64,000 nucleotides of DNA from Marchantia polymorpha subsp. ruderalis (GCA_037833965.1 AP031356.1:3928501-3992500); one strand, 5' to 3'; positions 50,865-63,679 are shown, numbered from the stretch's first letter. Notes: generated by a model from the letters alone, not told the origin. Made by a program: numbers and translations.

Positions 50865-52183
50865 TCTACTAGCGGATTCCTCACCTCCACACAAATCGAT
50901 GTTTAAACTGTTCTAGTATCCATATAGAAAGTATATTGTATGAAAGATTTTGTTGCAATATAAATTTACAGTTCAATTTGGTAATTTGTGACCAGATACC
51001 AAGCGTGTGAACAAGTAATTATTTACACAAATTGGAAAGAAGGTGAAGATTATAAATGTTTATTATTATAGGTTAAATTTTATAATTTTATACACGTCAA
51101 AAGATAATAAAAAGAATCTGAACATTGCAAAATGAACACTATCCATACCACTTTACATTTTGATCTACTACAAAAGTCGATGAGAAAAGATCTGAACAGT
51201 TCGTGCAATTGCCCATTATATTTTTAACACTGTAAACTATATGTAAATTGTTGGCGATAAATTATACTCACAATATCTATTTCTGAACGAAAAAAAATTG
51301 CGATGCATCTAGTTCACATCAACATTCTTTACTGCAACAAAAAAATTTTTATTGGCAATTTAGAGAATGTAACTAACTTCAACATAATAATTAATTGTAC
51401 GGATGAAGAAAAAGAAAAGATAAAAAATCCAATTATATCAAGATTAAAATCATCAATATGTCATCTTAAATATGATATGCCAGTATTAAAAATTTATAAC
51501 TAATAATTTATAATCATTATTTCTTTCAGTAGTTCATTAATCTCATCTAAATACATATATATTATTCGTAATACTATGGAAATAGTATGACATTATTTGA
51601 GAAAAAAATCAAAAGTATGAAGATGAAAGACCTTTATTTGAATATTTGCTTAAAAATATATTCCAAAAATGAAAAATAATAATATAATATTCTTTACATA
51701 CATATCATTGATGATGTACCACTAAGAACTTAACCAACAAAAAGGTTGACATATACAAACTTAACCAACACAAAGGTATATGTCCTTTATTAATATTCAT
51801 AATGGCAATTTGATTCATATTCATTTTGAAATAATTTGAATGTTCATATGATCAACTCAATATGTGTACAAACTTCTTTAATTTTTTGGTTAAAAATTCA
51901 TTGCTGCAAATAATTTAAAATTTTTGAACAATCAAAAGCCTTGGAAAAATTGTAATATTCTTTTCAAGATAATTTGAGAGATGTTTTTATTTTACATTTA
52001 ATCAAATATCTTAAATTTTAATATTTGAGACCTTGAAATTTTTTTTTTACTTTTTAATGTTCAATTTGTCATGTTAAGCTGAAAATAGTATAGATTCGTA
52101 ATGAGTTGAAATAGAATTTTGCAAATGTGATCTCAGAAAGTAAATCTAATTTTTTTCAAAAGCTATATCAAATTGTTTCAACA
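50865..52183. other. AT-rich spacer between elements 1 and 3
   Basis: Original host DNA that followed C6 before insertion. Very AT-rich, with no gene. The 66-aa frame at 51303-51503 has no recognisable domain. Confidence 0.5.
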
Positions 52184-55100
52184 TGTGGTACCCCACTTTT
52201 GGTATTTTTGAGGAAATTAAAACATTTTTGGAAAATTGTACCGCGGCAGCAGTGTAAATAGGCTTCGGTGCATCAAAACAGAGTGAATTCGGAAGATCGC
52301 AGAGATTCTCGAGGGAACTCGTAGAATCTAGGAGTCGGGTGCAACGTCAAGGACGGACACCACCCTCCCTGCGAGCTCTGAAGGTATGACCTCTTCGGCG
52401 CAAGGCGCAAAATCCTCCTTCGGCGCTAGAAGAATCCTTCAGAATTGGGTCAATCCCCAAACGCCTCGACTTGGTTAGGGTCTTGTTGGAAAGAGCTCGA
52501 CGCGCTGATTCCAACGAGCCCAAGAACGCCACGAACGGATGAGGACTCAGGGAGTTATGAAGGTCGCGAGATACTCAGCTTTCCGCCTACGCACAGGCGA
52601 AGGAAGTTTTGTCCTATGCGCGGACGAAAGCAGTTCGCCTACGCGTAGGCGAAATAGGGTTTTGACGTAGGCGCGAATAGCGCCTACGCACAGGCGAGGA
52701 AACCTCTGCCTAGGCGGACGAGCGAAGTTCGCCTACGCACAGGCGGTCGCCTGCGCACAGGCGCTAAGGCGGTCGGCGGGAAATCCGCCTTTGGCCCTAG
52801 AAATGCGCCTTCGGAGGTAGAAATTGTACGGCGCCTTCCGCGCCAGCGCAACAGCGCGGACAGGCGAGGAACCGCCGGAGTAGTTAACTCCGTACGGACT
52901 GTACAGACGGGACGGATGGATGCGCTCTTGGTCGGACGGAGTTGCGGCGGCGAGAGCGCCGACGGAGAGACAAGAAACGGACAGTCTGGACGGAGTCTGT
53001 TGACCGCGGTCAACGCCTTCCGCGCCAGCGCAGCAGCGCGGACGGAATTCGCCTACGCGCAGGCGAGCGCCTACGCGCAGGCGGGTGAAGTTCCGCGCCG
53101 GCGGAGATTCCGCCGGGGATTACGCCTACGCACAGGCGGGAGTTTAACTTTTGTCCGATGCGCGGAGGATCGCCTTAGGCGGAGGAGGATTGGCCAAAGA
53201 GCGGTACGAACGAGTGTACCGCGCAAGGCGGAAAATCCGCCCTCGGCGCTGCGCACCCATGTCCGCGACGTAGTACGCTCGCGGAGTTCAAATTCGCCAA
53301 TTCAAGCGTGTGAGTTAAATCGGCGTCGGCAGAGCGTGAAGCCGCGCGTGAGAGCGGAGACCGTTTTAGCGTAGAGCCGGCGCGGCCATCAAGTGATTCG
53401 ACCCTCACGATCAAGAGCCGACCATGACCTTCAACCGGGAGACGGAGAGCGCCCCATTCTTGAATTCGCGATTTCATCTCCTAGTGCGAGCTGCGCGCGT
53501 CCATCTGCTAGCTGCTAAGCATTCCAGACATCGTCACACAGAGGATTACTTGTTGATTGAGAGAGAATTGAGTGTGCGCGATTTGGAATTGAGTGAGATT
53601 AGAGTTTGCAGAGGAAGCAAGGAGCTCGAGCGGAGTAGAGAGAGAATTAGCGAGCAAGCGAGTTCCAAGAACGCAATGTCGAAGCTTAACCGATTACGGA
53701 TGCTGCCGCTCCGGCTTCCACAGAACGGGTTACGCGCCTACGAGGAACGGCTGATTGCAAGAAAGCTCGATTTCTTGCTGTGGGGATGAAACTACATTTG
53801 TGTGGATATGGTGCGCGAGTGGCTGGAGCCACAGCGACCACCTTCGCGCGGATTGCGTCCGCATGTCGATCGGTGGACCGTCCAAGATTAAGCGCAGGCA
53901 TTGGGGAGGTGTGCCGGCATCGAAGGGCACCTCCTCTTTGATAGTGAGAGCGTCAAGGTGTCGAAGCAGGACGAGGCGCAATTTGTGGAGTTGTTCAAGC
54001 GGGAAAGGTCTACCAAGAATGGGTACAAGACCCGCGACTACAAAGATCGCTTCTGCCGGACTGTGGCGACGGCGCTGCTGCAATTACTGCAGCCACACCG
54101 CACCTGCTACATCACCTTGTGGCAGGTTTCTTTTGTGGAGTGCATCATCGAGGGAGCTCCAATTCACTGGGCGAGCATCCTGCACAGAGTGATGCGGCAG
54201 CACGCGTTTGAGGAGAGGGGGGGAACTCTCAATCACCTCTCCCCTTTCTTGATCAATTTTTATCGACAGCGAAATTGTTTGACCGCGGCGGAGCCTGCTC
54301 GCTTTCCGCCATTGTCCGTCGACCATCCCGGGAAGTATGTGCGGGATAACGAGGTCGACACCGACGCAGAGGAATCACCAGCTTCTACTCCACCAAGGCG
54401 GAGGAACGAGGGAAGAAACACACCCGCAGCAAGAGTGCCGCGGAAGCGTCGATGGAGAGAGGAGTCTGAGGAGGAGCAGCATCGAGAACCCACTGCTCCC
54501 ATTCGACAGCGGCCATTGCACGAAGTGTGCAGCCGGCCGAAGCAAAAGGCGCGCAGGCTTGTGTTACCAGCCAGCAGCGCGGACACGGCGACGATCGCCA
54601 CGGAGAAAGGAAGTGCGTCGCCGGAGAGGAACGAGGGAGCGCGGACGTCTGCAGGAGCGACGGACCACGCTGCACCTCCGACGAACGAGAGGCGGCCTTC
54701 GGGCCAAGGGCCTCCGGAGTTGCCACGTGCGATGCGGACGAGTGTTCCGCCTGCGCACAGGCGAGCTTCAACGGAAAGGCGACCCCAAGCGGACGTGGAA
54801 CTCCACCTACGTGTAGGCAGAGAATGTCCGCCTACGCACAGGCGTTCGCCTGCGCACAGGCAGGATTCACCCCCGGTCCAACGTAGGAAGGGGAAGGAGC
54901 CGGCGGAAGATCCGCCTACGGGTCAAGGCCCTTCGGAACCAGACCCTCCGGCGTACAACGCGCCGCGATTTGCGCCTTCGGCGCCAGGGCCTTCGGGTCA
55001 ACGAGATGTGAGCAGGGAGCGAAATGTGATGTGAGCAGGCGCATCTACCGGCGGGTAATCCGCCGGTAGATGCGCCTTCGGCGGTAGGGCCTTCGGGGCC

Positions 55101-55327
55101 TGGGACATCGGGCGAGTAGCCTCCGGCTATGTCGCCTTCGGCGATAGACGCCTTCGGCGCTACGCCTGTGGCGGACAAGGCGCCGGTAATTGCGCCTGCG
55201 CACAGGCCAGACACAGCCCTCGCGCAGGACCGATCCAGGGAGCAAGATCTAACGGAGGAGCGAATTGTCTGTTCGCGGGATGAAATCCGGGTGCGCGATG
55301 CGCAATTACACCCCGCGCAGACACACT
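52184..55327 (+). repeat. Element 3, left LTR fragment (degenerate)
   Basis: It starts TGTGGTACCCC and is clearly more diverged than the element 1 and 2 LTRs. It is cut within the U3 frame region at ccccgcgcagacacact. It includes a perfect CGCCTACGCGTAGGCG palindrome near 52638. Confidence 0.82.
53424..55034 (+). pseudogene. Degenerate U3 ORF in element 3 left LTR
   Basis: It starts at ATG 53424 like its relatives. TGG codons have become TGA at 53787 and TAA at 53889, and a further stop lies at 55032. The regions between match the N-terminal and globular parts. A dead copy. Confidence 0.75.
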
Positions 55328-58300
55328 TGTGGTACCCCACTTTTGGTAATTTTGAGGAAATTAAAACATTTTTGGAAAACTGTACCCTGGCAGCAATGTA
55401 AATAGCCTTCGGTGCATCAAAATAGAGTGAATTCGGAAGATCGTGGAGATTCTCGAGGGATCTCGTAGAATCTAGGAGTTGGGTGCAGCAGTAAGGACGG
55501 GCACCACCCTCCCTGCGAGCTCTGCAGTTAGGATCCCTACGGCGCAAGGCGCAAAACCCGCCTTCGGAGCTGCGTCCGCGGCGGTAGGGAAATCCTTCAT
55601 ATTTAGGTCAACCCCCGGAGGCCTTGACTTAGCTAGGGTCTCGTTGGAAAGAGCTCGACGCACTAATTCCAACGAGCCCAAGAACGCCAACAGCGGATAA
55701 GGACTCCGGGAGTTATGAAGGTTGTAAGATACTCAGCTCTTCGTCTTCGCACAGGCGGAGAAGTTTTGTCCGATGCGCGGACGAAGGAAGTTCGCCTGCG
55801 CACAGGCGAAATAGGGTTTGAGATAGGCGCGAAGTTCGCCTACGCACAGGCGTCCGCCTGTGCACAGGCGCTTCGGCGTCGACGGGAAATCCGCCTTGGG
55901 CCCTAGAAATGCGCCTTGTGAGGTAGAAATTGTACGGCGTCTTCTGCGCCAGCGCAGCGCCGCGGACGAGCAAGGAGCCGCCAGAATAGTAAAATCCGTA
56001 CGGACCGTACGGACGGGACGGATGGATGCGCTCTTTGACGGACGGAGTTGCGGCGGCGGAAGCGCCGACGAAGAGACAAGGAACGGACAGTTTGGACGGA
56101 GACGGCTGACCGCGGTCAACGCCTTCCGCGCCAGCGCATCACCGCGGACGGACTTCGCCTGCGCACAGGCGAGCGCCTATGCACAGGAGGATGAAGTTCC
56201 GCGCCGGCGGAGAATCCGCCGAGGAGTCCGCCTGCGCGCAGGCGGGAGTTGAACTTTTGTCCGACATGCGGACACACGCGCCGAGGCAGAAGAGGATTGG
56301 CTGAGGAGCGGTACGAACGAGTGTACCGCGCAAGGCGGAAAACCCGCCCTCGGCGCTGCGCACCCATGTCCGCGGTGTAGTACGCTCGCGGAGTTCAAAT
56401 TCGCCAATTCGAGCGTGAGAGTTTAATCGGCGACGGCGGAGCGTGAAGCCGCGCGTGAGAGCGGAGACCGTTTCAACGTAGAGCCGGCGCGGCCATCAAT
56501 TGAGACGTCCTCCACGAGCAAGAGCCGACCATGACCTTCGACCGGGCGGCGGAGAGCGTCCCATTCTTGAATTCGCGATTCCATTCTCTAGTGCGAGCTG
56601 CGCGCGTCCATCTGCTGGCTGCTAAGCATTCTCGACATCGCCGCGCAGAGGACTTCTTGGTGATTGAGGGAGAAGTGAGTGCGCGTGATTTGGAATTGAG
56701 GGCGATTAGAGTTTGCCGAGGAAGAAAGGAGCTCGAGCTGAGCGGGCGGGCGAACTCCAAGAACGCAATGACGAGACGGGGCCGATTGCGGATGCTGCCG
56801 CTCCGTCTACCACAGAACGGGCTACGCGCTTTCGAGGAGCGCTTGATAGCAAGAAAGCTCGATTTCTTGCTATGTGGATGGAACTACATCTGTGCGGATA
56901 TGGTGCGCGAGTGGCTAGAGCCACAGGGACCACCCTCGCGCGGATTGCGTCCGCATGTTGATCGGTGGACAGTCCAAGATTGGGCGCAGGCATTGGGGAG
57001 ATGTGCCGGCATGCCAGGGCACCTCCTCTTCGACAGTGAGAGCATCAAGGTGACCAAGCAGGAAGAGGCGCAATTTGTGGAGCTGTTCAAGACCGGGAGG
57101 TCTACCAAGAATGGGTACAGGACCCGCGATTACAAGGATCGATTCCGCTGGACTTTGTCCGCGGCGCTGATGCAATTACTGCAGCCACACCGCGCCTGCT
57201 ACATCACATTGTGGCAGGTCTCTTTTGTGGAGTGCGTCATCGAGGGAACTCCAATTCACTGGGCGAGCATCCTGCACAGGGTGATGCGACAGCACGCTTT
57301 TGAGGAGAAGGGGGAAACTCTAAACCATCTCTCTCCTTTCCTCATCAATTTTTATCGACAGCGGAATTGTTTGACAGCGGCGGAGCTTGCGCGTTTTCCG
57401 CCGTTGTCCGTCGACCATCCCGGGAAGTATGTGCGGGAGAATGAGGTCGACACTGATGCAGAGGAGTCACCGACTTCTACTCCGTCAAGGCGGAGGGACG
57501 AAGGGAGGAACACTCCTGCAGCACGAGCGCCGCGGAAGCAGCGATGGAGAGAGGAGTCCGAAGAGGAGCAGCATCAAGAACCCTTTGCTCCCATTCGACC
57601 GCGGCCGTTGTACGAGTCATACAGCCGGCCGAAGCAGAAGGCGCGCAGACTGGTGTTACCAGCCAACAGCGCGGACACGGCGACGATTGCGACGGAAAAA
57701 GGAAGTGCGTCGCCAGAGAAGAATGAGGAAGCGCGGACGTCCGCAGGAGCAACGGACCACGCTGCAGCCTCGACGGACGAGAGGCCGCCTACGGGCCAAG
57801 GGCCTCCGGAGTTACCACGTGCGTTGCGGACAGGTGTTCCGTTTGCGCACAGGCGAGCCTCCGCGAACGGACGAGACTCCGCGGACAGACGACCACAAGC
57901 GGACGTAGACCTACGCCTACGCGTGGGAAGAAGCAGTCCGCCTGTGCGCAGGTCACCTCCACACGTGCCGCCTGTGCACAGGCAGGAATCACCCCCATTC
58001 CAACGTAGGAAGGGGAAGGAGCCGGCGGAGGATCCGCCTACGAGACACCGGCCTTCGGGGCCTGACCCTCCGGCGCACAACGCGCCGCGATTTGCGCCTT
58101 CGGCGCCAGGGCCCTCGAGCCGAGGAGATACGAGCAGGGAGCGTGCGGAGGCCGCACCATCGGCGGGTAATCCGCCGGTAGATGCGCCTTCGGCGGTAGG
58201 GCCACAGGGCCAAGGGACATCGGGCGAGCGGCCCCCGGCCATCTCGCCTTTGGCGATGGACGTCCGCGGCGCTACGCCTGCGGCGGACAAGGCGCCGGCA

Positions 58301-59483
58301 TTTGCGCCTGCGCACAGGCCAAGCACAGCCCCCGCGGACCGATCGAGGGAGCAGCAACAGGCGGAGGAGCGGAGTGACTGTCCGCGGGATGAAATTTCGG
58401 TGCGCGATGCGCAATCAAACCCCGCGCAGCCACCCTCCGCTCGATCGCCTTCGGCGACGGACGTCGGCGGCAGAGAGGATACGGTAGACGACCAACAAGC
58501 GGGCGGCGGGGATGTAGCACGGGCACATTCGCCTACCGCCTTAGACATTTTGGCGAAAGCATCGAGGCTGCAGCAGTGCCTTCGCAGGCAGCACACGTCG
58601 ACGACGTGCAGCCCCACTCGGGTCAGTCGCCGACGCAATCAATGGCGACTGAAATTCTCCACTCGGATGATGACGACGGAGGCTCCACCGAAGAAATGTC
58701 AGGAGCAGGGGACACCGAGGAGGAGGAGGAGGAAATTGTTGGAGCGCCGGCGGCGGCGCTCCAACAATTGGCAACAGTGTCCGCGGTGTTGCAGCGTTTG
58801 GGACTGCGAAGTCGAGCGGAAGACTGGCAGGGTAGGGAGTTAGTGCGCGGCAGTCCGTCGCGCAGGAGGCGAAGCACAGGTTCTGCGGAGTGTAGTGTAG
58901 CGTGGTTCCATGCATGCGTGTAGCGTAGTGCAGTGTAGTGCTAGTTAGGATTTAGAAGGTATAAAGTAGTTCAAGGCGTTTTGCCTTGATGTTTCTCAGT
59001 GAGTCCTTCTGTGCGGACCTGTGTTCTCTGCGCGTCTTGTGAGTTGAGAGTGTTGTTCACCGCGTAAGAGCGACTTCGATCCGAAGTAGGCAGTCCAACC
59101 CGGGTTTCCTACGCTAGTAGCAAGCTAGTGGAAGTGTTGTAAAAGCCGGAGTTGGGAGTCACTACCCGCAGCTTCGCCGAGTGCACTCGCGAGAGGCTTT
59201 CCCCCTGAAATCTTGAAGTAGAGGTCCTAATGGATCTCTGGGTTGTGTTTCTGTAGTTTCAGGTGTGTGTGTGTGTGTGTGTGTGTTACGCTCCACTGTG
59301 CGACCTCCGAGTGCGCTCCGAGTGGACACTTGCAGTATTTATGGGAGTGACTGTCGCCTGAGAATTCAAACTCCTCAATAGTCTGTTAAACGTGACACTT
59401 TGTACTCTGTGTGTTCCTCTGTCCCTGTGGGTTCGACCTTTCTACCACTATATTACAGATTTAGCCTTTAGTGGGTTATTACA
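55328..59483 (+). repeat. Element 3, right LTR (4156 bp, internally deleted)
   Basis: Complete at both ends. It lacks most of the coiled-coil coding region (junction near 58762) and about 450 bp of R after the TATA box and hairpin (junction near 58990). The hairpin is CAAGGC-gtttt-GCCTTG here. Confidence 0.82.
56531..58923 (+). pseudogene. U3 ORF in element 3 right LTR, frameshifted and lacking the coiled coil
   Basis: Open from ATG 56531 through the globular region and linker for about 675 codons, then a net 1-bp loss near 58555 shifts the frame. The original frame continues at about 58576-58923, where the acidic patch runs directly into the last ~40 codons because the coiled coil is deleted. 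This is the most complete reading of the globular region outside element 1 and shares its sequence nearly throughout. Confidence 0.72.
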
Positions 59484-60220
59484 CAACATAACAAAGATTG
59501 AATAAAAAATGATCCAATTTTGATATATCTAGGAAAAAATTTTATACTGGAACCCCTAGTGTTGCACTATTTAGAATATTAATTCCATAGGATGAGTATG
59601 TGGTTGTTGTTGTTGTTCATGTAAGCAATGCTCAGTTCATTCTGTGTGTGCTAAAGTACTTTGTGAGTCTACTACACATCAATTTTGAACTTCTCCTAAT
59701 TTGTGAAGAGACAAATATATATTAAAGTAATATGTATAAATTCTTATAATATAAAATATTATTTATGTGAATGAATATAATCAAGATTAAAAAATAATTT
59801 AAATATTATTTAAAAATATATAAGGAATTGCGTAATAATACTATAACATGAAAATTGCAAAAAATTGAAAATCACATAATTTTACTTTTATTTTTTAAGA
59901 TGAATCTTCAATGCGCATTTATTTATACACTTGTTATTCAAAATCATCTCATCTTATCATCACTTTTGAAAAGATCTATAATGAATATGCAAGCTTTTTT
60001 TGGAATAAATATTACTAATTAATTCAAAACATAAGAATGAAACAAGTTATTCTTTAAGTAATTTTTACGAAGGTTATATAATGACTAAAAATTCTTATGT
60101 TTAAATGCAAAGAAAAACCAATGTTTTCATTTTTTTTTTGAGAGTTCAATTTTTATCATTATATTCAATTTATAAATTCAATTAAATTAAATTGGAAATT
60201 AATCAAGCGTATTTATACCC
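59484..60220. other. AT-rich spacer before gene A7 unit
   Basis: No gene. Homology to the other A-gene upstream regions begins at about 60220 (ctctatgcgttcctgagaa-like segment). Confidence 0.55.
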
Positions 60221-60612
60221 TCTCTACTATATGCGTTCCTGAGAATTTGAGTAAGAGAAAAAGGTCTAAAGATTTGGGTTGTGACCCAAAACGAATGTAG
60301 GTGTGGACTTGCTCTGATGGATATGTTGCACCATGGCTCCAGTGCTGCACTCATCATACGTACTTCATGGCTACATAATCGTGATCTGCTGTGCTAAATA
60401 CTCACTTCTCGTAAACAGCTGCGAACTGACCTTAACAGCGTATCCGCATGCTAATCCCGATCTTGGGGCCATGCTCGAACTTGTCTCATTCACAAACTCG
60501 AAAACCTCAATCTACCCCAGAGTCCAACTGGACTCGCCGCAGTGTGGCAGTAATACGTGTCGAACAACGAGAGCCTCTCCTACGAAGGAACGATATGGAA
60601 GTCCAGAAAGAT

Positions 60613-60717
60613 GGCACGTGGTGTTCTGAGAAGGAGCCGTTCCCCTTTCCCCGTCTTGTTAGTTACTCCATCCCAGCAGTCGACGACACCCCAACCATCT
60701 CTTGAATTCGTATAAAG
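60613..60717 (+). promoter_or_regulatory. Promoter of gene A7: ABRE and TATA box
   Basis: GGCACGTGG lies at 60613-60621 and TATAAAG at 60711-60717. The last TATA base differs from the other A genes. Confidence 0.72.
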
Positions 60718-60840
60718 CCAGGGCTAGAACTAGATCAGCATCACACACTCTGCAAGCTCGTAGTATTTTTCATTCAGCTTCTAGTCTTCTTCTTCATTTC
60801 CCTCCAATCCCAGTTTCCTTTCACTCGTATTTTTGATCAG

Positions 60841-61236
60841 ATGGAGAGCGCCAAGGACTCCGCTGCTCACACCACAGAGCAGACCAAGAATTTTGGAGCT
60901 GAGAAGACCGGGCAGGCCCAAGCACACGCTGAGGGAATGGGCCAGGCTGCCAAGGACAAGGCCAACCAGGCCGGTCAGGCTACATCTGATGCCGCACAGA
61001 CGACCAAGGACAAGGCTGCTGAGGCCAAGGACAACGCGGGCAATGCCCTGCAACAGGTACCTTTCTCTAAATCACGTTCTTCTCTCAGCATGTGAAGTTG
61101 CAGCTGCCAGATGTGTTGTCACGCAGGTTTTACGTCCTTGTACTTATAAGCACCGATTGGCTGAGTGCAGGCTGGTGACAAGGTGATGGAGACTCTCACC
61201 AATGCAAAAGACGCCATTACTGGCAACAATCAGTGA
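60841..61236 (+). CDS. LEA/KIN-like stress protein, A-type copy 5 (gene A7, two exons)
   Basis: Exon 1 is 60841-61056, exon 2 is 61171-61236, with a 114-bp intron. The 93-aa product is identical to A1-A4 in spite of several silent changes (gggccaggct, gctaca, gccgcacag, ctcacc, gccatt), the most of any copy. It lies on the far side of ~39 kb of retrotransposon and spacer DNA from its siblings and is followed by B8, reproducing the A4-B5 pairing. The role is inferred as for the other copies: a small disordered cytosolic protectant. Confidence 0.88.
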
Positions 61237-62100
61237 GTAAATCGTAAGCATCAGGAACTGAAGGGAGGAGCCACTTCAGTTGGATCAGTCACGTATACTA
61301 TTTGTCCGGCAACTAGCAAAAAGGCTCCTGCGATTCACAATTGGGAAATTCCAATTTCCAATACGAAGTAGATAAATTCAGCTGAGAAGGTCATTCGTAG
61401 GATATTTCAGGAAACTAATTTTGTTATACAATTGTACAAATTATAAATACAAAATATTACACATCATTTAAGTCGTCACAATTTTCTGCAAGCCAACGGC
61501 TCCTATGTTGTCATTATTGCTCAATGTCTTACCAGCTCTTTGATGACAGCAGATCCCATTGATACCATCATGTGAAAACTGCAAGTCGTCTGAGATTCGT
61601 CTTGGACGTTATAATAATCTTTCACTAATCTTATACTCAGTATCTAAAATGAATGCCCTGAATTTGTTCAAATGCATATGTCTATATTCTTTGTATTCTA
61701 CACGGTAAATTAACATTTTCTCAAAGTGTGAAACTCCAAAATCAACAACGTTACCTTCAATCATCGACACGTGCAATTTCAAATATACTTGTCTGTTTCG
61801 TGTATATACGTGAAATATACTTCTATTACTTACATTTTAGATTATAATTTGTGACGACTAGAACAGATCGAAGCAGAACAAATCTATAAATCATTTCAAA
61901 TTTAGTAAACAAATTATTGACATAAAGCAAATTTGCAATCTATTAAAACTTTTCAGTTTAAAATGAAAGAAAAAATAATCTTACATACCCAACATTGCAT
62001 ATTGAAAAATCATAAACGAGAATTAAATCATTCTAAACTCAAAATTTTATTTGTCTCCTTTTACTCGAATCGCAAAAGATAATTCTGAAACAAGGCCATA
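61237..62100. other. 3' flank of gene A7
   Basis: About 200 bp matching the other A-gene 3' flanks, then AT-rich DNA with no gene. Confidence 0.55.
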
Positions 62101-62776
62101 GCTCTGTAGTCAAATAATTGGTTCAGTGAGGTAAAAGACTTGAGCCAATGGCCGATGGCGACACATTACAGAAACATAAGCTCCTTCGATCGGAGACGTG
62201 CATTCATAATCACGTCCGGTATGGAATCATTATGCTCACTCATACGAGTCATTCGATTGGGAGATTAATCGTCCTGAAAATTTACATTCCCATGCAGTTC
62301 TGTTGGAATAGCATTCGGGCTTCTGGCGCTATCTCGAATCCCATATCACGGTCCCGAGCAGAGCGACATTTCCAGGTGTACGAAGATTGCGCACACTCAA
62401 AACAATCGGTAGGCTATAAACGGACAAATCTTAGCGACAACCTCATCCTCTTCCTCTTCACGTGGTCACGAGGTTGACGACCACTTCCGGCAGATTGCTG
62501 CGGTACCATTATTGGACTCTCCACGGCGAGGCACGTCACAGTTACAGTCACTCCGACTTCATCCAACGCCGACCAAGATATGAAACTCGCAGCTGTTCTT
62601 TCCCGACCTGAGCACTGACCGCAGGACACCTGTTTCTAGTCGCAGGGTGAAGGGAACATTCCGGAGCTCTTCCACGGCCTCCAGCAGCAACGCTACACGT
62701 GTCGACACCTTCCTACGTTGCTACGATCGTGCTCTGGCGATTGCATGGGGTGCGGCTGCTCCTTCGCATATATAAG
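62101..62776 (+). promoter_or_regulatory. B-type promoter of gene B8 (shortened)
   Basis: It contains CACGTGG near 62460, CACGTG at 62696-62701 and TATATAAG at 62769-62776. Relative to B5 it lacks roughly 170 bp just after the segment ending 'tgtttctagtcgcag', including one ACGTG motif. Confidence 0.7.
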
Positions 62777-62907
62777 AGAACAAAGACTTCGATCATAGCA
62801 CGCATTCCATCTCGATCTCAGCTGTTTCATTCCCACCACGAATCTCAATTTCAGCCGCTCTCTTCGATTTCGGATTTATTTTCTAGTCTTCAGTTTCTAT
62901 CGTAATC

Positions 62908-63393
62908 ATGTCGTCGTATCAGACACAGAACGCTAAGGACTCAGCTGCTCGTACCGCTGAGCACACCAAGAACGTGGGCGCTGAGAAGGCAGGGCAGGCC
63001 CAGGACCGAGCCCAGGACATGGGTCAGGCTGCCAAGGACAAGGCCAACGACGTCGGCAGCTTCACGTCTGAGAAGGCCAACCAGGCTGGTCAGGCTACTT
63101 CCGACGCCGCCCAGACTGCCAAGGACAAGGCCGTCGAGGCCAAGGACAACACTGGCAGCTTCTTGCAGCAGGTGAGCGTTGATAATCGATTTGGTATCTT
63201 CCTCTGAATCGGTGTCGTTATGAGAGATTTGCATTCACTGTCTCTTTCAATCTGGTTTTCGTACATTGAATGTATCGTTTTCGATGGGATTTTGGTGCTG
63301 ACCTCTGTAATGAAATGCTTTGAACAGACCGGAGACAAAGTGATGGAGACCCTGACCAATGCCAAGGACGCCGTCATGGGAAACAACCAATAG
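62908..63393 (+). CDS. LEA/KIN-like stress protein, B-type copy 2 (gene B8, two exons)
   Basis: Exon 1 is 62908-63171, exon 2 is 63328-63393, with a 156-bp intron (cag|gtgagc ... acag|accgga). The 109-aa product differs from B5 at three positions (SSYQTQ for SSNQAQ, GSFLQQ for GSILQQ). It shares the 11-residue extra repeat and the exon-2 peptide TGDKVMETLTNAKDAVMGNNQ. Hydrophilic, with no targeting signal. With A7 it forms a pair duplicated from, or ancestral to, A4-B5. Confidence 0.88.
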
Positions 63394-63673
63394 GTCATCG
63401 AATATGATGGCCAGAGGGTTGGATACAAAGTCAGTATGTAGATCGTTCGAAGTGTTTTTTGCAGTGCGTGGTTCACGTGAAAACATCTTATGATCTGCCG
63501 TGTACAGTAATCTACTTTTGCCTTCATTAAAATTTCGGCAGAAGGAAAACCCGTCTCCACCAGTACATTTCTTTAGAAGCGTCGATCTTTGGAGCACAGA
63601 CACAATGTCATCCCAGTAATCTGAGACACAACAACGTTGGAATGTACATTCTGTAGAGGAAAAGCAGTACATA

Positions 63674-63679
63674 ATAAAA
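63674..63679 (+). terminator. Candidate polyadenylation signal of B8
   Basis: AATAAA about 280 bp after the stop, at the position equivalent to the one after B5. Confidence 0.5.

Larger units (their letters stand above)
52184..59483 (+). mobile_element. Element 3: chimeric LTR-only derivative (7300 bp)
   Basis: It consists of a truncated LTR (52184-55327) joined directly to a second LTR of the same family (55328-59483), with no gag, pol or primer site. The outer target duplication shows that both outer ends come from one insertion. The inner junction has no duplication at the far side, so it is best read as a nested LTR that recombined with the outer 3' LTR. Confidence 0.78.
52179..59488. 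repeat. 5-bp target site duplication of element 3 (caaca)
   Basis: caaca at 52179-52183 precedes the TGTGG start, and caaca at 59484-59488 follows the TTATTACA end. Confidence 0.88.

Noticed and set aside
51303-51503. 66-aa frame between elements 1 and 3
   Set aside because: Lies in very AT-rich DNA, rich in Ile/Asn/Lys as expected by composition, with no recognisable domain or second copy.
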